Shown: piece after piece, positions 42,878 to 54,805 of the stretch
Layout of the letters: the number at the start of each line of letters is the position of its first letter
Position numbering within the stretch: the stretch's first letter is position 1
DNA from: Dactylorhiza incarnata
Taxonomy: Eukaryota; Streptophyta; Magnoliopsida; Asparagales; Orchidaceae
Assembly (NCBI GenBank): GCA_033032865.1
Contig: JAWHQI010000004.1
Span: 22,116,001-22,180,000 of the forward strand
Reading direction: 5' to 3'
Length of the DNA stretch: 64,000 bases
Position numbers and translations under genes: made by a program
The notes under the pieces: model-generated
Databases searched by the model: none
Seen by the model: the letters and a program-made list of their open reading frames with translations, nothing else
Told to the model about the DNA's origin: nothing

Positions 42878-44933
42878 TGTAACACCCCTCCAGTACAAAC
42901 AATATAACAGTAGGTCCGGCCAGGACCCCACGCCATATTGAACACACTAGCTAGACGTTAATAAGATGATAACAAAACAGAAACTACACAAGAGTATCAC
43001 AAGCGTGAGCGGAAGCATTTAATAACATTACTTTCAGAATTGTCCACTATCCCAGGAATGAAACAATACAAAGTTATGGACTTAAGGCCTTACATTCAAA
43101 CAATGTATCTAACTCAAAACATGCTTCGGCACGCAGGCCGGCAACTTTAGGAAAGCAGTAAAATAGAGGCTGGCCTTCAAGTGCCAACACAACATATGGC
43201 TTCAGCCCGCTACTTTCCATTTGGCTCACCAACACCTCACCAACATCCAATAAGAGGTAAACGAGGGTCAGCTATTAGCCGACCACAAACCGCGTAACAA
43301 TCCCACCCACCCCCGACCATCTAGCTGGCTCAGGGGCGTGTCACCGCTAATCCTGCAAGCAAGCCATACATACAACATGTAATCAAATAAAGAAAGTGCA
43401 ACAACACTAGACAGTGTGAGGTTTCAAGCACAATCAATCTTCTAGGTTGAACATCAAAGTAAGGGGAACCTAGGTATGCACATGATGTTGGTTGGGTTCA
43501 CCCAGAGGATTCCCACAACAGCCTAAGCAACTGCATGAGGCTAACACGATATCAATCCATAGCAACTCCACCCTAAGAAACACAAACTTAAGTGGGAAAA
43601 GAGCTTTTTGGCCGGTCTAGATAAACACCTTCCACGGCCTCTCCCATGATCACACGTTGTATAAGAGGTTGGCACCTCTCACCGATCTGCATGGAAATGG
43701 GTTTGGTGCAGCTTTATCCGTGCTCTAGTCGTTGTCATCTACTGCACAACACAGGTACGACTTCGCCTCGCCCCATAAGGGTTTAACACATTCAAGTGCT
43801 GCACAAAATGATGGCTACACACCCAATCCTTCCAAGAGGACTTAGGCTTCACACAAAAAACTAATTAAGGATGTACACGACCTCTCCACTTCAAAACTCA
43901 TGGTGAAGGTTTGCTTTCAGCCACATTCCAAGCATGGGGCTTCCATTAGGCTCTCTAAAAGATACCTAAATCTCAAGTCCCGTATTACGATGCCATTTCT
44001 CACGGAGTCATTCTCCGACAAGCATTCCAGGCATAACCAAATTCACGTCATAATCAAGCATCACTGATCTAGGCTAACGATCATGGGTAGGCTTCATACA
44101 AAATGACTAAATCCGTACGTATACCAGATTTCTACATGCAATATATGTCGGGGACAGACACAATCTACCCGGAGTTCCAAAGAACCATAGGAAGTCCTAC
44201 ACTTCACTAATTAGTGAAAGAGACAACCTTAATATGCATAGAAAAAGGAATGAAAAGACCAAACACGTCCTAAGACCGGGAGGAAGGATATTTACCCTTC
44301 CCTCTCTCTCCGGCGCCATGAATCTAAGATTTCAATCGGATGGAAAGAACCGCACCGGGCTGCTCTCCGTGGATCTGGAAACGTCTCGCGATTCGGAGCT
44401 CTGGATCTCCGTCAATGGCGGAAGATGCCTTCTTCTTCTTCCTTGGGCTCTCAGCTTTCTCACGTTTAGAGAGAGAAGATGAAGGTAGAAATAAGCCTAA
44501 AGTTATCTTCCAAACATTCTGTAAAGGATTTCGAAATGACCCCAGCTGTCGGATTCATTTTTCAGAAGGATCAGAATGATTTCGGACATAGGATTTGACG
44601 TTATGCTCCGTCAAAATCAATACATTTAAAAATAGCTCTCTGTGTGCATTCGTCGAGTAATCACGGTAATTCGTCGAGACATTAGACTTTGCCGAGTCAT
44701 TACGACGAGTTGTCGAGACCACTCGAGACCATTTGACGATTCGTTGAAACACAGTGTTCGTCGATACTCACTAAACCCATTCGACAATTCATTGATATCA
44801 TTTGACAATTCGTTGATACACTTCAATAACACTTCGACGATTAAGTACAATTCGTCGAAACCACTTAAGTCCTTTCAACGAATCTGGGTAGTTCTTCCTT
44901 TCATCCCCAATTTGGGAAAAGTGGGGTGTTACA
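42878..44933 (-). repeat. TekD 3' LTR
   Basis: Plus-strand ends TGTAACACCCC and GGGGTGTTACA, 2056 bp. The word array is at 44649-44887, the U3 start in element orientation. Confidence 0.92.
44649..44887 (-). repeat. U3 word array of TekD (TTCGTCGA and TTCGACGA)
   Basis: About a dozen words in both orientations, for example ATTCGTCGAGA, GTTCGTCGATA, CTTCGACGATT and AATTCGTCGAAA. The core is the same as in the copia elements Cop1 and CopA, although TekD is a gypsy element. Confidence 0.75.
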
Positions 44934-44998
44934 ACTCCACATTTCTTAAACGAATTTCTTCCCGAAATTACGTAAACAGTAAGGTACACAAACTTAAA

Positions 44999-45238
44999 TT
45001 ATATCCGAGGGAAATTGCTCGGGTACTCCGCAAGCATTGTTTGTTTTCTTTCCCAAGAGAGTTCCTCTCTCCCGCAATTGTTCCAACGGACCTTTACCAT
45101 TCTGATCGCTTTGTTCCGCAATTGCTTCACTTTAGTGTCTTCAATGCGTATGGGCTTGACTTTCGTCTCTAGCCCACCATCAACCAGCACTTCAACAACT
45201 GCAACAATAAGTGTAGGCTCTTTCACAGCCTTTCTCAA
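44999..45238 (-). pseudogene. TekD chromodomain
   Basis: The C-terminal part of the frame reads PIRIEDTKVKQLRNKAI, VKVRWNN, ELSWERKQTM and YPSNFP, the pattern of the Tekay-type chromodomain at the end of integrase. Such domains are thought to steer insertion to particular chromatin. It lies directly before the 3' LTR leader, in a frame separate from the rest of integrase. Confidence 0.8.
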
Positions 45239-45764
45239 AATTAAAATGTGGAATACATCGTGCAGACCTCTTAGCTCCTCAGATAAAGCAAGTCAGTAAG
45301 CAGATATACCAATACGTTCTAAGATCTCAAATGGCCCTACGTACCTTGGACTCAGCTTTTTTAAGCGTCTGATCCTTGATACTCCCTTGAACGGTTTGAT
45401 CTTCAAGTAAACCCAATCACCAATGGTAAACTCGATGTTTCGGTGATTTGCATTATAGTACTTTGCCTGCCTATCCTGGGCAATGAGCACCTGCTCTCAT
45501 ATTTCCTGAATTGATGTATTCGCTTCATCCACATCTTTGCGCTTTAATAACTTTGTGTCCCCCATTTCAGCCCAAGCCAACGGCGTACGACACTTTCTAC
45601 CATAAAGGGATTCGAACGGAGCATTTTAATACTTGACTGGTAGCTGTTATTGTAGGAGAACTCCATCATATAGAGATGGTCCTCCCATCTCTTTCCGAAA
45701 TCCAGGGCGCACATTCGGAGCATGTATTCCATCTTCCTATTGGTCCTTTTAGTCTGTCCATCTG
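45239..45764 (-). pseudogene. TekD integrase, C-terminal part
   Basis: 45764-45544 encodes TDGQTKRTNRKMEYMLR and FSYNNSYQSSI of the catalytic core; 45490-45293 encodes GDWVYLKIKPF and LSPRYVGPFEILER of the C-terminal domain. The upstream half is on the other side of the solo LTR. Frame changes lie near 45540. Confidence 0.8.
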
Positions 45765-47851
45765 TGTAGCACCCTGCCAGTACAAAAAGTATAACAGCAG
45801 GTCCGGCCGGGACCCCACGCCATACAAACCACACTAGCTAGGAGTTAAAAGGTGATAACCAGAAAAGTAACAACTAACGAGAGTACAAAACGTAAGCGGA
45901 AGCATTAATTAAACCATTCAAATAGACATGTCCACTATCATAGGAATGAATCCAGAAATAAGAGTTACGGCCTTAGGGCCTTACATCAAATCAATGTACA
46001 AAACTCCAAAAAGCATACATCGGCACGCAGGCCGGCAATACATGAGAAAACAGGAAAAAGGCTGGCCTTCGAGGGCCAACTCAGCAAAAGGACAGCAAAA
46101 GGACCAACGCCCGCTATTTCCCGCTAGGCTCACCTGCACCTGCATAAGAACATTCCACCAAGCGGTGGTAAACAAAGCAACTGTCAGCACAGCTGACCAA
46201 ATTATAACGACCCCACCCCTTTCCCGGGGTGGCGGAGATTCTACCCTGCAAGTAAGCCATACTAGCACAAGTACTAATCTAAAGAGAGTGCAACTACACA
46301 AGGTGAGGTTTCAAGCACAATCAATCTTCTAGGTTGAGCATCAAAAAGAAGGGAACCTAGGTATGCACATGATGTTGGTTGGGTTCACCCGAAGGTTTCC
46401 CACAACCGCCTAAGCAAATCGCATGAGGCTAAACATAACATCAAATTCACAACACTCCACCCTAAGGGTCACCACCTTAGGTGGGAAACAAGAGCTTTTG
46501 GTCGGTCTAGGTATGACACCTTCCACGACCTCTCCCATGATCACACGGCCTTCATGAGGAAGGGACCTCTCGCCGATCTGCATGGAAACGGGTTCGGTTC
46601 AGCTTTGCCCGTGCTCTAATCGTCGCGATCTATCGCACGACGCGGGTACGGCTTCACCTCGGCCCGTAAGGGTTTAGCACTTTCAAGTGCTACACAAAAA
46701 TATACGCTACGCACCTAACCCCTTCACAAGGATCTAGGCTTCGCGAATTCTCAACAAGGGAGGTACATACGCTCCGCATCAATAACGTGGTGAAGGTTTG
46801 CCTTCATCCAAAACTCAAAGCATGGGGCTTTCGTAGGGATCTTCATAAGACGCCTACACTTAACTCCCGCAATACTATAGGTGAGTTCACGGAGTCATTC
46901 TCCGGCACGCATTCTAGGTCTAACCTAAATGCAACGTCGCAAATCAAGCATCACCGATTCAGGCTCACGGCCACGAATAGGCTTCACATAAAATGCCTAA
47001 ATCCGCACGACTACCGGATTTTCTACATGCAATATGCCGGGGACGGACACAATCTACCCGGAGTCCCGAAGGACTTGAGGAAATCCTACACTTCACCCAT
47101 TTGGTGAAAGAGATACCTCATGCAAGCAAAGAAAGAGGAATAAATGGACAAATACAAGTCCAAAGTTCGGGAGGAAGAATCGTAACCCTAGACGTGTTCC
47201 TCATCGCCATGGATCCGAGATTCTACGCGGAGGGAAAGAACCGCACTGGGCTGCACTCTCCGAATCTGGAAACGGCTCGCGAAACGGAGCTCCGGAGCTC
47301 CGTCAATGGCGAAATCTCCTCTTCTTCTTCCTTGCCCCCTTCTTCTTCCTCTAGCCTAGGAGAGAGAAACACTATGAAATAATGAGGGTTTAATCCCTCT
47401 CCAAAGCCCTAAGACCCCCCAACATCAAATCCCAGCCGTTGGATCGAATTCCAAGAAATTTGATCGGTCGGATCCTCTTCTCCGCTCAAAATCGCGGAAC
47501 AGAATAAACAGGGCGCACGATCACAGGCGCACGGTCAGTGGTCGTGCGCGACGAGGGCAATGGTCGTGCGCACTATCCGGGACAGAACTCTGAATTCTTG
47601 CGAATAAGCGCACGATCGCTGGCGCACGATCACTGGTCGTGCGCGAAGAGGGAAATGGTCGTGCGCACTGTCCGAGACAGAACTCGATTCTCTTCTGAAT
47701 TAACGCACGATCGCTGGCACACGATCACTGGTCGTGCGCGATGAGGCCACTGATCGTGCGCTAAGAGCAGACAGGGAAAATTCTAGCCTGCTTCACGTGC
47801 CGCACTACCACTCCGCCTACTTCGCGGAACTACCAGACTTGGGGTGTTACA
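45765..47851 (-). repeat. Solo Tekay-type LTR in TekD
   Basis: TGTAGCACCCTGCC to GGGGTGTTACA, 2087 bp, with target duplication ATCTG at 45760-45764 and 47852-47856. There is no internal region, so it is the product of LTR-LTR recombination. It is related to the TekB and TekD LTRs but has a different word array. Confidence 0.93.
47511..47762 (-). repeat. Three 95-bp palindromic units in the solo LTR
   Basis: Three tandem units of 94-95 bp each carry GCGCACGA, 7 bases, TCGTGCGC and a second GGTCGTGCGC. Arms of 8 bp are perfect in several copies. TekB has decayed relatives at 31632-31862. Confidence 0.85.
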
Positions 47852-47856
47852 ATCTG

Positions 47857-48547
47857 TTTGCGGGTGGAAGGCCGTGCTAAACTGTAGCTTGGTACCCAAT
47901 AGTTGGTGGATTACTTTCTAGTCATTAGATGTGAAACACCCATCACGATCGCTCACGATGCTACGGGGAACTCCGTGCAATCGTACTATATTGTCAACAT
48001 ACAGCTTTGCCAACTTTTTTACGGAATCATCCTTCCAGTTCAAAATAAAGTGTGATACCTTCATTAAATGATCTACGATCACCCAAACGGCGTCATTTCC
48101 ATGTTGTGATCTCGGCAATCTGTGCACGAAATCCATTGAAATATCGTCAAACTTCCATTCCGGAATCGGTAAAGACTTCAGAAAACCACCAGGCCTTTGA
48201 CATTCAGCCTTCACTAACATGAAAGTATGACACTTTGCCACATAGAGAGCAACGTCTTGCTTTATTCCTGGCCACTAAAAGTGTTTCTTCATATCCATAT
48301 ACATCTTTGTGCTCCTTGGGTGAATCGAGTACTTGGTAAAATGAGCCTCGTACATTAATTCTTCCCATAGATTGGCCACTTTTGGGATGCGCATTCTAGC
48401 ATCTTTCCATAAAAGTCCATCGTCGAAAGAGAATTCATCGATAGATCCATCCACAGTCTCCTCTTTGTAATATTTCATGCTTCCATCTATCTCCAAAGCT
48501 TGTCGAATTCGGTCGACATGGTCGTATTGAACCTCCATCCAGTTCAA
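47857..48547 (-). pseudogene. TekD integrase, N-terminal part
   Basis: The H-H part of the zinc finger (YEAHFTKYSIHPRSTKMY) is near 48350-48290 and the C-C part (AKCHTFMLVKAECQ) near 48240-48200. The core has WKFDDISMDFVHRLPRS, VWVIVDHLMKVSHF and IVSDRDGCFTS (48160-47920). One stop separates finger and core near 48275. Confidence 0.85.
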
Positions 48548-50480
48548 GCATGCTGAAGTAGACGCTCTCTATCGACACAAGTGATTTCCATGGATTCTAG
48601 ATCACGGATTAGACGCTCATCATGCATCAAAATCCAATTTTCTTGCGCGGGAGCCCGACGACTCAACGTGTCTACAACAACGTTTCCCTTCCCGGAAGTG
48701 TAACGTATGTCAAAGGTGTAGTCCCCAAGGAACTCCATCCACCTCCTTTGTCGCTTATTCAACTCCTTTTGATCCAACAGGTACTTGATGCTTTTGTGGT
48801 CCGTAAAGATGTCGGTCTTTATGCCATACAAGTAATGCCTCCAAAACTTAAGAGCGAATACCACGACCGCTAACTCCAAGTCATGGACCGCGTAGTTCCT
48901 CTCATGTACCTTCAACTGTCAGGATCCATAGGCTATTACCTGCCTGAATTGCACTAGGACGCAACCCAAGCCTCTCCCTGAGGTGTCGCTATATATTTCA
49001 TAGCCTTCCGTTCCACATGGCGAGCATAAAATGGGCGTCGTGGTCAGACGACTCTTTAGCTCCTCAAAAGCTCATGCGCACTCAGGCGACCAAACAAACT
49101 TCTGATCTTTACTAGTCAATTTAGTGAGAGGAAGTGCAATCCTTGAGAAGTTCTCCACGAAGTGCCTATAGTAGCAGGCAAGTCCTAAGAAACTTCAGAC
49201 TTCCGCCACATTTTTCAACACAGACCACTCTCGAATAGCCACTATCTTCGGCGGATCGACCGCGATTCCTTCACCACTAATGACATGACCAAGGAATGCT
49301 ACTGACGATAACAAAAACTCGCATTTGGAGAACTTGGCATATAGTTGACTCTTCCTTAAAGTGCTCAAAACTGCGTGTAGATGCTCTGCATGCCCCTCTT
49401 CGGATTGAGAGTATACCAAAATGTAATCGATGAAGACGATCACAAATCGGTCCAAATACACTCGAAACGTTCTATTCATTAAGTCCATACATATCGATGG
49501 TGCATTGGAAAGACCGAACAACATAACCGTGAACTCGTAGTGCCCAAAGAGGGTACTGAACGCTGTCTTTGGAATATCACATTCCCTTATTCTCAGCTGA
49601 TAATAGTCCGACGTAAAGTCTAGCTTAGAATACACCGTCGACCCAACTAGCTGGTCGAACAAGTCATCAATTCTCAGAATCGGATAACAGTTTTCCTATG
49701 TCAGCTTATTTAGCTCTCTATAATCGATGCAGAGACGCACGCTCCCTTCCTTCTTTTTCACAAAGAGGACTGGTGCACTCCAAGGGGATGAATTTGGACG
49801 TACGTAGCCTTGATCTAGCAGTTCTTATAACTGAACTTTGTAACTTTGCCAATTCTTTTGGCGCTACTCGGTACGGTGAGCGTGACACAAATTTGGCACA
49901 TGGCACTAACTCAATACATAAATCAATCTCAAGTTGAGGGTGAGCCCCAGGGAGTTCGTTAGGAAACACGTTAACGTACTCTGCCACTACCGTGACATCA
50001 CATATACTGGGCTTAGGCTTAGAAGACTCCAACAACGTGAGGAATAACTTTGCGCCTTTTCTCATCGCCTTAACCACCTGGAGAGCAGACATCAGTGTCT
50101 TGCTCGCTCCACGCATTCCAGCAAACGTGGTTTCATCTTTGGTGTTCTTTCCCAGATTAATCTCCTTCTGATTGCAATCTATGCAGGCTCGTTGATTCGA
50201 GAGACAGTCCAAGCCAAAGATTACGTCAAACTCAACTAGTGCTGGTAATGATGCTTCCAAGTCAAAATCTTGATTCCCTATCCACACCTTTACACTACTC
50301 AACCTATCTGCGCTCATGCGAGATCCATTAGGAAACACTACCTCCAATATATCTCTCACCAGGGTAGACGGTACTCCGATTCACACCTCGAAGTCCTTAG
50401 ACAAGAAGGAGTGCGATGCTCCAGTATCAAAAAGTGCTCTCGTCAGATAGTTGAAAATTAGGACGAAGCCTAATTGCATA
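48548..50480 (-). pseudogene. TekD protease, RT and RNase H
   Basis: Protease has an intact FDTGAS (DTG codons at 50420-50428) and FDVIFGLDCL. RT covers about 49760-49200 with [26 protein letters not shown] and FIDYILVYS. In the last, the second catalytic Asp of FIDD has become Tyr (codon 49423-49425). RNase H (48915-48548) has [16 protein letters not shown] and [17 protein letters not shown]. Several frame changes occur. Confidence 0.85.
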
Positions 50481-51485
50481 ACAACAAACATATATTCACA
50501 CACTATTTATAAATCACGGCAAGCTATACAAGCTAAATAGTAATTCATACATGTGACGACATCATTCTGTCAAAGGGCTTCTTATTGGCCAAGTGAGTAG
50601 ACTCTCGGCTGGGTTGGAGGTTGTTAGGAAGCTGAAGACTCTGAAGCCTTGCCTTTCTCCGCATAAGATGGAGCCACTGCACTAGCATAGTCCACTGCTC
50701 GATTTTCTGCCTTCGGGGGACCACTTCGACACGCTCATGCTTTGTGTCCCACCTTTCCACAAGTGAAACATGTTATAGGGCTCCATGTGGCAGTTGCTCC
50801 CAATATGATTGACGGAGCTGGTTCCGCGAACCTAGACTTCCTCATATTTCTCCTGAACTCAGACTTTGACTGAGAGATCTATGCGTGAAACTATGGTTTC
50901 TGTGCATTGAGGCCTTTCGCGCATTGCATTTTTTGCATATCCATTTCCAGAGATCTGTCAGTTTGCACCAGAACATGAAAGCCAAAAGTCATTGGGCCTG
51001 CTAGAAGTAACCTTAACTCATCATGAAGTCCTTCATAGATCTTATTCATCTTTGTCTCCTCGTCTTCCACCAAAGCTCCCACATAGCGACTCAGTATGTT
51101 GAACTCATGCATATAGTCGTCTATCAAACGATCACCTTGAGTTAACCGCAGAAATTGATTTTACAACGCAATATACTGGGCAGAGGGGATAAACCTCTAG
51201 AGGAACAGTTCTAAAAACTCTGCCATCGAGACGTCAGTGATATCTCTACTGGCCAACTTGTGTGCTTCAAGTTCTTCCCACCAAAGCGTTGCCTCTCCAT
51301 TCAGAAGGAAAGTGGCTAAGGTGACCATCATCGCCTCTTTCGTTGATGTTGCCCTTAGAGCTTTCTTTACTCTTGGCAACCAGTCCTCTGCCTTTGTTGG
51401 GGATTTGGTCCCCGAGAAGGTCGGAGGATTTAAGCTTAGAAAGTGCTTCAATTGCTGGTCACACACTCGTCGCACAGCTACATGT
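50481..51485 (-). pseudogene. TekD gag, main part
   Basis: 51475-51197 encodes the gag core (LNPPTFSGTKSP, EDWLPRVKKAL, GEATLWWEEL); 51127-50891 its second half (YMHEFNILSRYV). A CCHC-type knuckle (CFTCGKVGHKA) lies near 50745-50780. Cop4 is inserted at 51486 within the upstream part. Confidence 0.8.
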
Positions 51486-52762
51486 TGTTGGATCGTGTGA
51501 CGCCCTTAGAGGGGGGGTGAATAAGGGTGTGTTTAAAAATATAATTTTTACTTAATAATTTTTTAGACAAATTTTACTTTACTAAAAAGGTTACTTATAA
51601 ATAATATTAAACCAATATAATTTTTGTATTTAACCAAACACAAATTTCTAAGATAAAGATTTAAGCAAACAAAATTGCAATTAGTGAAAAGAGCATAATT
51701 ATATTAATCAATAAATTTGCATACAATAGAAATGATCTTAACAATGCTTAAGATCAAGGCACAATGATGATAATAAAAATACAATAATTTTGGTTTACCA
51801 ATCCTTCTCCCAAGGATCGGAAGGCTATCGCTTGTCTCTCCCAAGACCAAGCCCAAGCCTATCCTCTATATCTTCCCAAGATCTAGACGTAGCACACAAG
51901 GCCATGATTTCCCACCAAGCCTCGCAAGGACTTGGACGCTCCGCACAAGGAAGCGATTTTCCCCTAAGCAGCACAAGGACTTAGACGCCGCACGCAAGAC
52001 GACGATTTCTCTACCAATACAAAATGAAAAAGTATGTGAATGAAAATACAATATGAAAAGAACAACTCCCTAGAAGATCAGATCTCTGAATGGATTGTTG
52101 AAGCCTCGAGATGACCGATGATGTAGAAGCACGCCCGATCTCGTCTTCAATCTTCAATCCTTCTTTGCACAAATGGGAGTTGAGGAGGTTCTGGAGCTCT
52201 CTGGTTCGTATGCACTCAGGAAGGGACTGGAATTCTCAAAAGCTTGGAATGCACGAACCAAAGGAACCAATTTATAGAAATTCACTGTCGCCTGGGCGAC
52301 AATGACTGTCGGAATTTTCCGACAGTGCTAAACTGCCGCTGGAGTGCCGTCGTGGGTGGAGTCGTGGGCAGTCGGTGTAACCATCGAGCTGTCGCTTGGG
52401 CGACATCGATGTCGGAATTTCCGACAGTGCAAAACTGCCGGTCGTGGGTGAAGACGTGGGCAGTTGTTGTAACCGCCGAGCTGTCGCCTGGGCGACATCG
52501 CTGTCGGAATTCCGACAGCGTAAAACTGTCTTTCGTCGATCTGCCGTGGAGGGAAGTAGTTGTAACTTCTCTGCTGTCGCCTGGGCGACAGTGGCTGTCG
52601 GAATTTTCCGACAGTGAAATTTTCCCACATTCAATTTTAGCTCTAGCAGCAATGTGAACATCTCATACCTGTTATCTGCACACCATTAATGAAAATAGAA
52701 TCAAATACAAAAGGGACTTTGTTATTATCAAACCGGAGGAGTGCAAAACGCATGCTCCAACA
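51486..52762 (-). repeat. Cop4 3' LTR
   Basis: TGTTGGATCG to GCTCCAACA. Leader repeats of about 50 bp with CAAGGACTTGGACG are at 51893-52012, the TATA box (TATAAATT, minus) at 52269-52276, and palindrome modules at 52283-52617. Confidence 0.95.
52283..52617 (-). repeat. Four double-palindrome modules in the Cop4 U3
   Basis: Each module joins CTGTCGCCTGGGCGACAG and CTGTCGGAATTTTCCGACAG or close variants. They lie at 52283-52327, 52389-52428, 52487-52521 and 52573-52614, with CTGCCG and GGGCAG segments between. On the minus (sense) strand the TCGGAA palindrome comes first, then the GCC palindrome. The first module ends 6 bp before the TATA box. Confidence 0.9.
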
Positions 52763-52776
52763 ATCTCCCCCTTTTG
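52763..52776 (-). other. Cop4 polypurine tract
   Basis: The minus strand reads AAAAGGGGGAGAT directly before TGTTGGAGC. Confidence 0.85.
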
Positions 52777-54109
52777 ATAATAACAAATCCGTATAAAAAG
52801 AAATCATGTCTATTTAGATTGTTGATTTTAACCTTTGGTGTGTGCACAAAATTAACATAATATATATTTCTTGAAAATAAATGATCTACCTTTAGATGAA
52901 AACTCCCCCTAAATGAAAGCTCCCCCTACATATATGCTCCCCCTAAATATATGCTCCTCCTAAATATATGATGTATTGTGTAGGTGGAATATTTAGGTGT
53001 GATAGATTTGATAGATTTGTGACTTTTCTTTTTATACTTTAAATTCTCCCCCTTTTGGTATTAGCAAAAATGAATATTAGATAAAAGAGTAGCTTTTAAG
53101 GGAAAGGTAATAGAAAATAGAAGTGAAGAGTAAGCGGAAGAAATTTGTTGGTAATGATTGAAGTCCATGAAATAATAGGAATATGCCATAGTATGAATAA
53201 GCCCATGAAGTGACGGTATAGCCATATGAATTAATGAAATAAAATAACTTAAACATGAGTAAGATCATTTGAAAGTGTCATAGAAAGACACAATAGTGTA
53301 TAGAATTATGGAATATTTTCGGTCCAATTCTCATGAGATGAATGTTTATATAACATAATGATGTGTACATGTGATACTTAGATCAAGCATATGAAGTTAT
53401 TTAATTTACATGATCATTAAAATGTAGAACATAATAAAAGCATATAAAGGCAACTTTGACTTTGAAGATATAGCACAAGATGAATAGAAAACCATGTTTC
53501 TTTTGCACAAGACACTTTACAATTCTTTCCAAGGTGCTTAACCTCACAATGCTCATTAAGTCTTATCAGGAGGGTAAGTAGTTCTTGGTGGAGTATCCTT
53601 GTCTTTATTTTTATTTTTTTTGATCACAGACGTTGTGATAACTTAATTGTGATATATTGATATATTTTTTTTCAATTGACCAAGGATCTCCGAATTCACT
53701 TGAATCGCAAAAGATGGTGTATATTTTGTTGTGCTAACAAATCAATGTTGAAAGTTGTATTTAAGAAATGTTATTTTATTATGTGAAAGCAAATATGATC
53801 CATGTATGTATTAAATAAAAAGACATACGTATTGATCAAAAGAAGTGAACGAGATAGTTCATTATGATAGATAAACAATTTCTCATACTTAGAGGCATGC
53901 GAAAACAATTTCCAATGGTCTAAACAACTAAGTAGAAGTGTCAATACGATGATATCTTTGAAATGAAATCATATAAACATGTAAGTCATTTTTTTTAAAT
54001 AAATAACACATGGTTTGTCATCAAGTCATGAGGTGAAGCATTAATAATGACATATAACTATTGTAGATCATCAAAGGGACCTTAAATTGTAGTTTTGTTA
54101 AAATGGGAG
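52777..54109. other. AT-rich interval between Cop4 polypurine tract and antisense promoter
   Basis: No coding signal. Near 52900-53000 a GCTCCCCCTAAATATAT unit is repeated about four times, and a GAGGGGGA-like purine stretch (minus strand) recurs, resembling extra copies of the polypurine tract. Otherwise nothing is seen. Confidence 0.6.
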
Positions 54110-54165
54110 CTGTCGGAAATTTCCGACAGTCACTGTCGCCTGGGCGACAGTGAAAAATATAAATA
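54110..54165 (+). promoter_or_regulatory. Core promoter of the Cop4 antisense gene
   Basis: CTGTCGGAAATTTCCGACAG (54110-54129, a perfect 20-bp palindrome) and CTGTCGCCTGGGCGACAG (54133-54150 within 10-bp arms) are followed after 5 A residues by TATAAATAGGG (TATA box 54158-54165). The same order and spacing, on the other strand, form the Cop4 LTR promoter (62149-62114). Confidence 0.75.
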
Positions 54166-54261
54166 GGGTTGGGGACCGAGTCAAACCCTATTGTGCATCA
54201 TTTCCTGGAGTTAAAAACGAGAGGAAGGCTGTCGGAAGTCGGCGACATCCCTAGATCTAAG

Positions 54262-54804
54262 GTATGGGTTTTTGATTTTGGTGTTTTTAACTCAAAAATT
54301 TTTAGGGATTTGTGATTTTGATAGTAGAGAAGAAGGAAAATGTAGTTTTCATGTTGATTTTTGATGAATGGTGTAGGTTTTGAAATTTTTTTGATTTGAA
54401 AAATGTAGATCTAGTTTAAAACATGTGGATTTTGGTGGATCTTTGCTTAAATTTTTATCTTTGTTAAATTTCTTTTTGATTTGGTGATGAAGGTTTCCAT
54501 TTGTTCATTTTCTAAAGGATTTTTGTAGATCTAGTTTAGAGAAGAAGGTGGAAGATGATGAATAGTAAAGGATTTGTAGAATATGTTGATTTGAAAAATA
54601 AAAAACATATATATTTTTTTTTTAAAAACTTGATGTTGAAATAACATTTATTGTGAGTAGATCTGGAAGTATATGTAAAAATTTTGAGAGAAAATCACTT
54701 GGAGGGCTGTCGGAAATTTTCGACAGCCACTGTCGCATGGGCGACAGTGTTCCAGTGCACAATGTGATAGCTTGTTTAATCAAAATTTTTGTATGTTATT
54801 GCAG
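54262..54804 (+). other. Predicted intron of the Cop4 antisense gene
   Basis: Donor TAAG/GTATGG at 54261/54262; acceptor GTATGTTATTGCAG at 54804, one base before ATG 54806. 543 bp, T-rich. It contains another palindrome module (54707-54749). The frame is open across its last 150 bp, but those residues look non-coding. Confidence 0.65.
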
Positions 54805-54805
54805 A

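Noticed and set aside
52244..52661. Overlapping frames on both strands in the Cop4 U3 (also 62089-62506)
   Set aside because: Palindromic repeats keep several frames open; no start context or known protein.
54653..54805. Upstream 51-codon extension of the Cop4 antisense frame
   Set aside because: It covers the palindrome module and pyrimidine-rich end of the predicted intron; the ATG at 54806 follows the acceptor directly.
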